DNA of 6,794 nt from Candidatus Methanoplasma sp. (GTDB taxonomy: Archaea > Thermoplasmatota > Thermoplasmata > Methanomassiliicoccales > Methanomethylophilaceae), in assembly GCA_031271555.1 (NCBI GenBank), contig JAISVN010000100.1:1-6794 (forward strand), read 5' to 3'. The notes beneath the pieces are model-generated. The model saw only the letters and a list, made by a program, of their open reading frames with translations, searched no databases and had not been told where the DNA came from. Numbering within the stretch: position 1 is the first letter of the stretch; each line of letters opens with the position of its first letter. A program made the translations under genes and the position numbers. Shown here piece by piece: positions 5,750-6,794 of this stretch.

Positions 5750-6794
5750 GTATGCTCTTCGATGCTTTGAGAACGGCATCCTTATGCTCTTCCGGAGAGG
5801 CTATCAGCAAAGACCAACCGAACGTGTCCCTTGACTGAAGAGCCCTTGCTATCGGCGACAGTTTCGCCAGAGTCTTTACTCTGCCTTCAGGGTCCAGTAT
5901 GGAAACGTCGGTCTTGCCGATGCTGATGTTAGACAGAAGGATCGATCTCGGCGGTATGTCGACCACTACATCAGACATGTCCACGCCCGCACGGTCCGCT
6001 ATCTCCATTTCCAGCTGCTTCCTCTTCTGATATCCCGTAAACTCTGAAAGACGCACGAGGAGTTCATCCAGTGTATCTTCGCTGAACTTGGTCACGACCT
6101 TCTTGTAAAGGACCCTGTTCTGGACGGACCTCGCTATCCTGGACGGGACCCCTCCTTCTTCGATGAGCCCGTTCATGAGGTCCGCATCGTTCCATAGGTA
6201 CATACCCTTGACATCAAGGTCGGATGCCTCTATGGATTTCAGCAGCATCATCTTGATTATCCTGACCGTCCGGTGAAAATACACGGAGGAGTACATCAGA
6301 GACCTGGAGACCATCAATCCTTCGGCCGCGGCGGTCCCGCTCTTCTCTATGACTATCCTGTCGTTATGGATCTTCATCGTCCCGATCAGCCTTTCTATGT
6401 CCACTCTGCCGTGGGTCACTCCGGTATAATGCGCATCCCTTACAAGGTAGTCTATCTGGTCTGCATCGACCGGCCCATGTATTATCTGATGGATGGAGTC
6501 CTTCGGCGAGAAGTGCTCAGCCTTCTTCCCTCCGATGAAAGCGTCAAGCTTTTCGCCTTTGGATTCCGGATACATTATCAGGTCGCACACTTTTTCGGGA
6601 TCGATCCCATTCCTTTCCAATATCTCGGATATCGGGGGTTTGCCTTCGAACAGGTCTGCATCCCTTTCGTGATAGGTCCTGATCTCCCCCCTTATCAGTT
6701 TCGATGCTGCATCCATGTGGTCCATTCCGGTGAAATGTTCGACGATCTCTTCCGTTGTGTGAGAGAAGGGGGTATGGCAGATGTCATGCATAAG
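5739..6794 (-). CDS. HD-domain phosphohydrolase (COG1078/YdhJ type), N-terminus cut off
   Basis: Coding continues through the right edge; the last visible codon before the in-frame ATG at 6789-6791 is Leu, giving LMHDICHTPFSH, an internal motif, so that ATG is not the start. The HD metal pair is in this motif. The later metal Asp lies in VDADQIDYLVRDAHYTG, about 100 residues on. Both match the SAMHD1/EF1143/YdhJ group of HD phosphohydrolases, some of which hydrolyse dNTPs; the substrate here is unknown. The first HD-domain His and roughly 50-60 N-terminal residues are missing from view. The C-terminal 200 residues are helical-looking, with a final region around IPPRSILLSNISIGKTDVS that is usual in this family. 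The stop at 5739-5741 overlaps the convergent rtcB end by 11 bp. The promoter is off-window. Confidence 0.88.
   Translation of the reverse strand, partial: LMHDICHTPFSHTTEEIVEHFTGMDHMDAASKLIRGEIRTYHERDADLFEGKPPISEILERNGIDPEKVCDLIMYPESKGEKLDAFIGGKKAEHFSPKDSIHQIIHGPVDADQIDYLVRDAHYTGVTHGRVDIERLIGTMKIHNDRIVIEKSGTAAAEGLMVSRSLMYSSVYFHRTVRIIKMMLLKSIEASDLDVKGMYLWNDADLMNGLIEEGGVPSRIARSVQNRVLYKKVVTKFSEDTLDELLVRLSEFTGYQKRKQLEMEIADRAGVDMSDVVVDIPPRSILLSNISIGKTDVSILDPEGRVKTLAKLSPIARALQSRDTFGWSLLIASPEEHKDAVLKASKSILNL

Overview
The window looks like ordinary chromosomal DNA from an archaeon. The evidence is TATA/BRE-type promoters in the gaps, a mix of apparently leaderless and Shine-Dalgarno starts, a full-length archaeal-type RtcB RNA ligase, an archaeal RecJ-like DHH nuclease, and a tRNA-His with its G-1 and CCA in the DNA. 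Moderate GC with heavy ATA (Ile) and AGG/AGA (Arg) use would suit a euryarchaeal Thermoplasmata/Methanomassiliicoccales-type genome. That placement is inference only.

Layout, left to right: the C-terminal part of a RecJ-like DHH/DHHA1 nuclease (+, open at the left edge) runs into the end of argF, ornithine carbamoyltransferase (-), with an 8-bp overlap. Upstream of argF on the same strand are msrA, a peptide-methionine (S)-sulfoxide reductase (-), and an AT-richer P-loop ATPase with a DUF4143-type C-terminal region (-). Each of these three has its own promoter-like sequence, so they need not be one operon. A 139-bp AT-rich gap holds divergent promoters and a possible 22-codon leader ORF for the ATPase. 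On the other side are tRNA-His(GTG) (+) and, 38 bp on, rtcB (+). rtcB ends with an 11-bp overlap against an HD-domain phosphohydrolase (-), whose N-terminus lies beyond the right edge.

The genes are mostly separate housekeeping functions: DNA repair or replication, arginine synthesis, protein repair, tRNA and RNA ligation, and nucleotide hydrolysis. The most notable observation concerns RtcB. The protein is full length and keeps its metal-binding residues, but the histidine that normally carries GMP (the CHGAGR motif) is asparagine here, and the nearby GMP-binding loop is also divergent. The adjacent tRNA-His has a U-U mismatch in its T stem. I found no CRISPR array, insertion sequence, rRNA or defence/secretion cluster.
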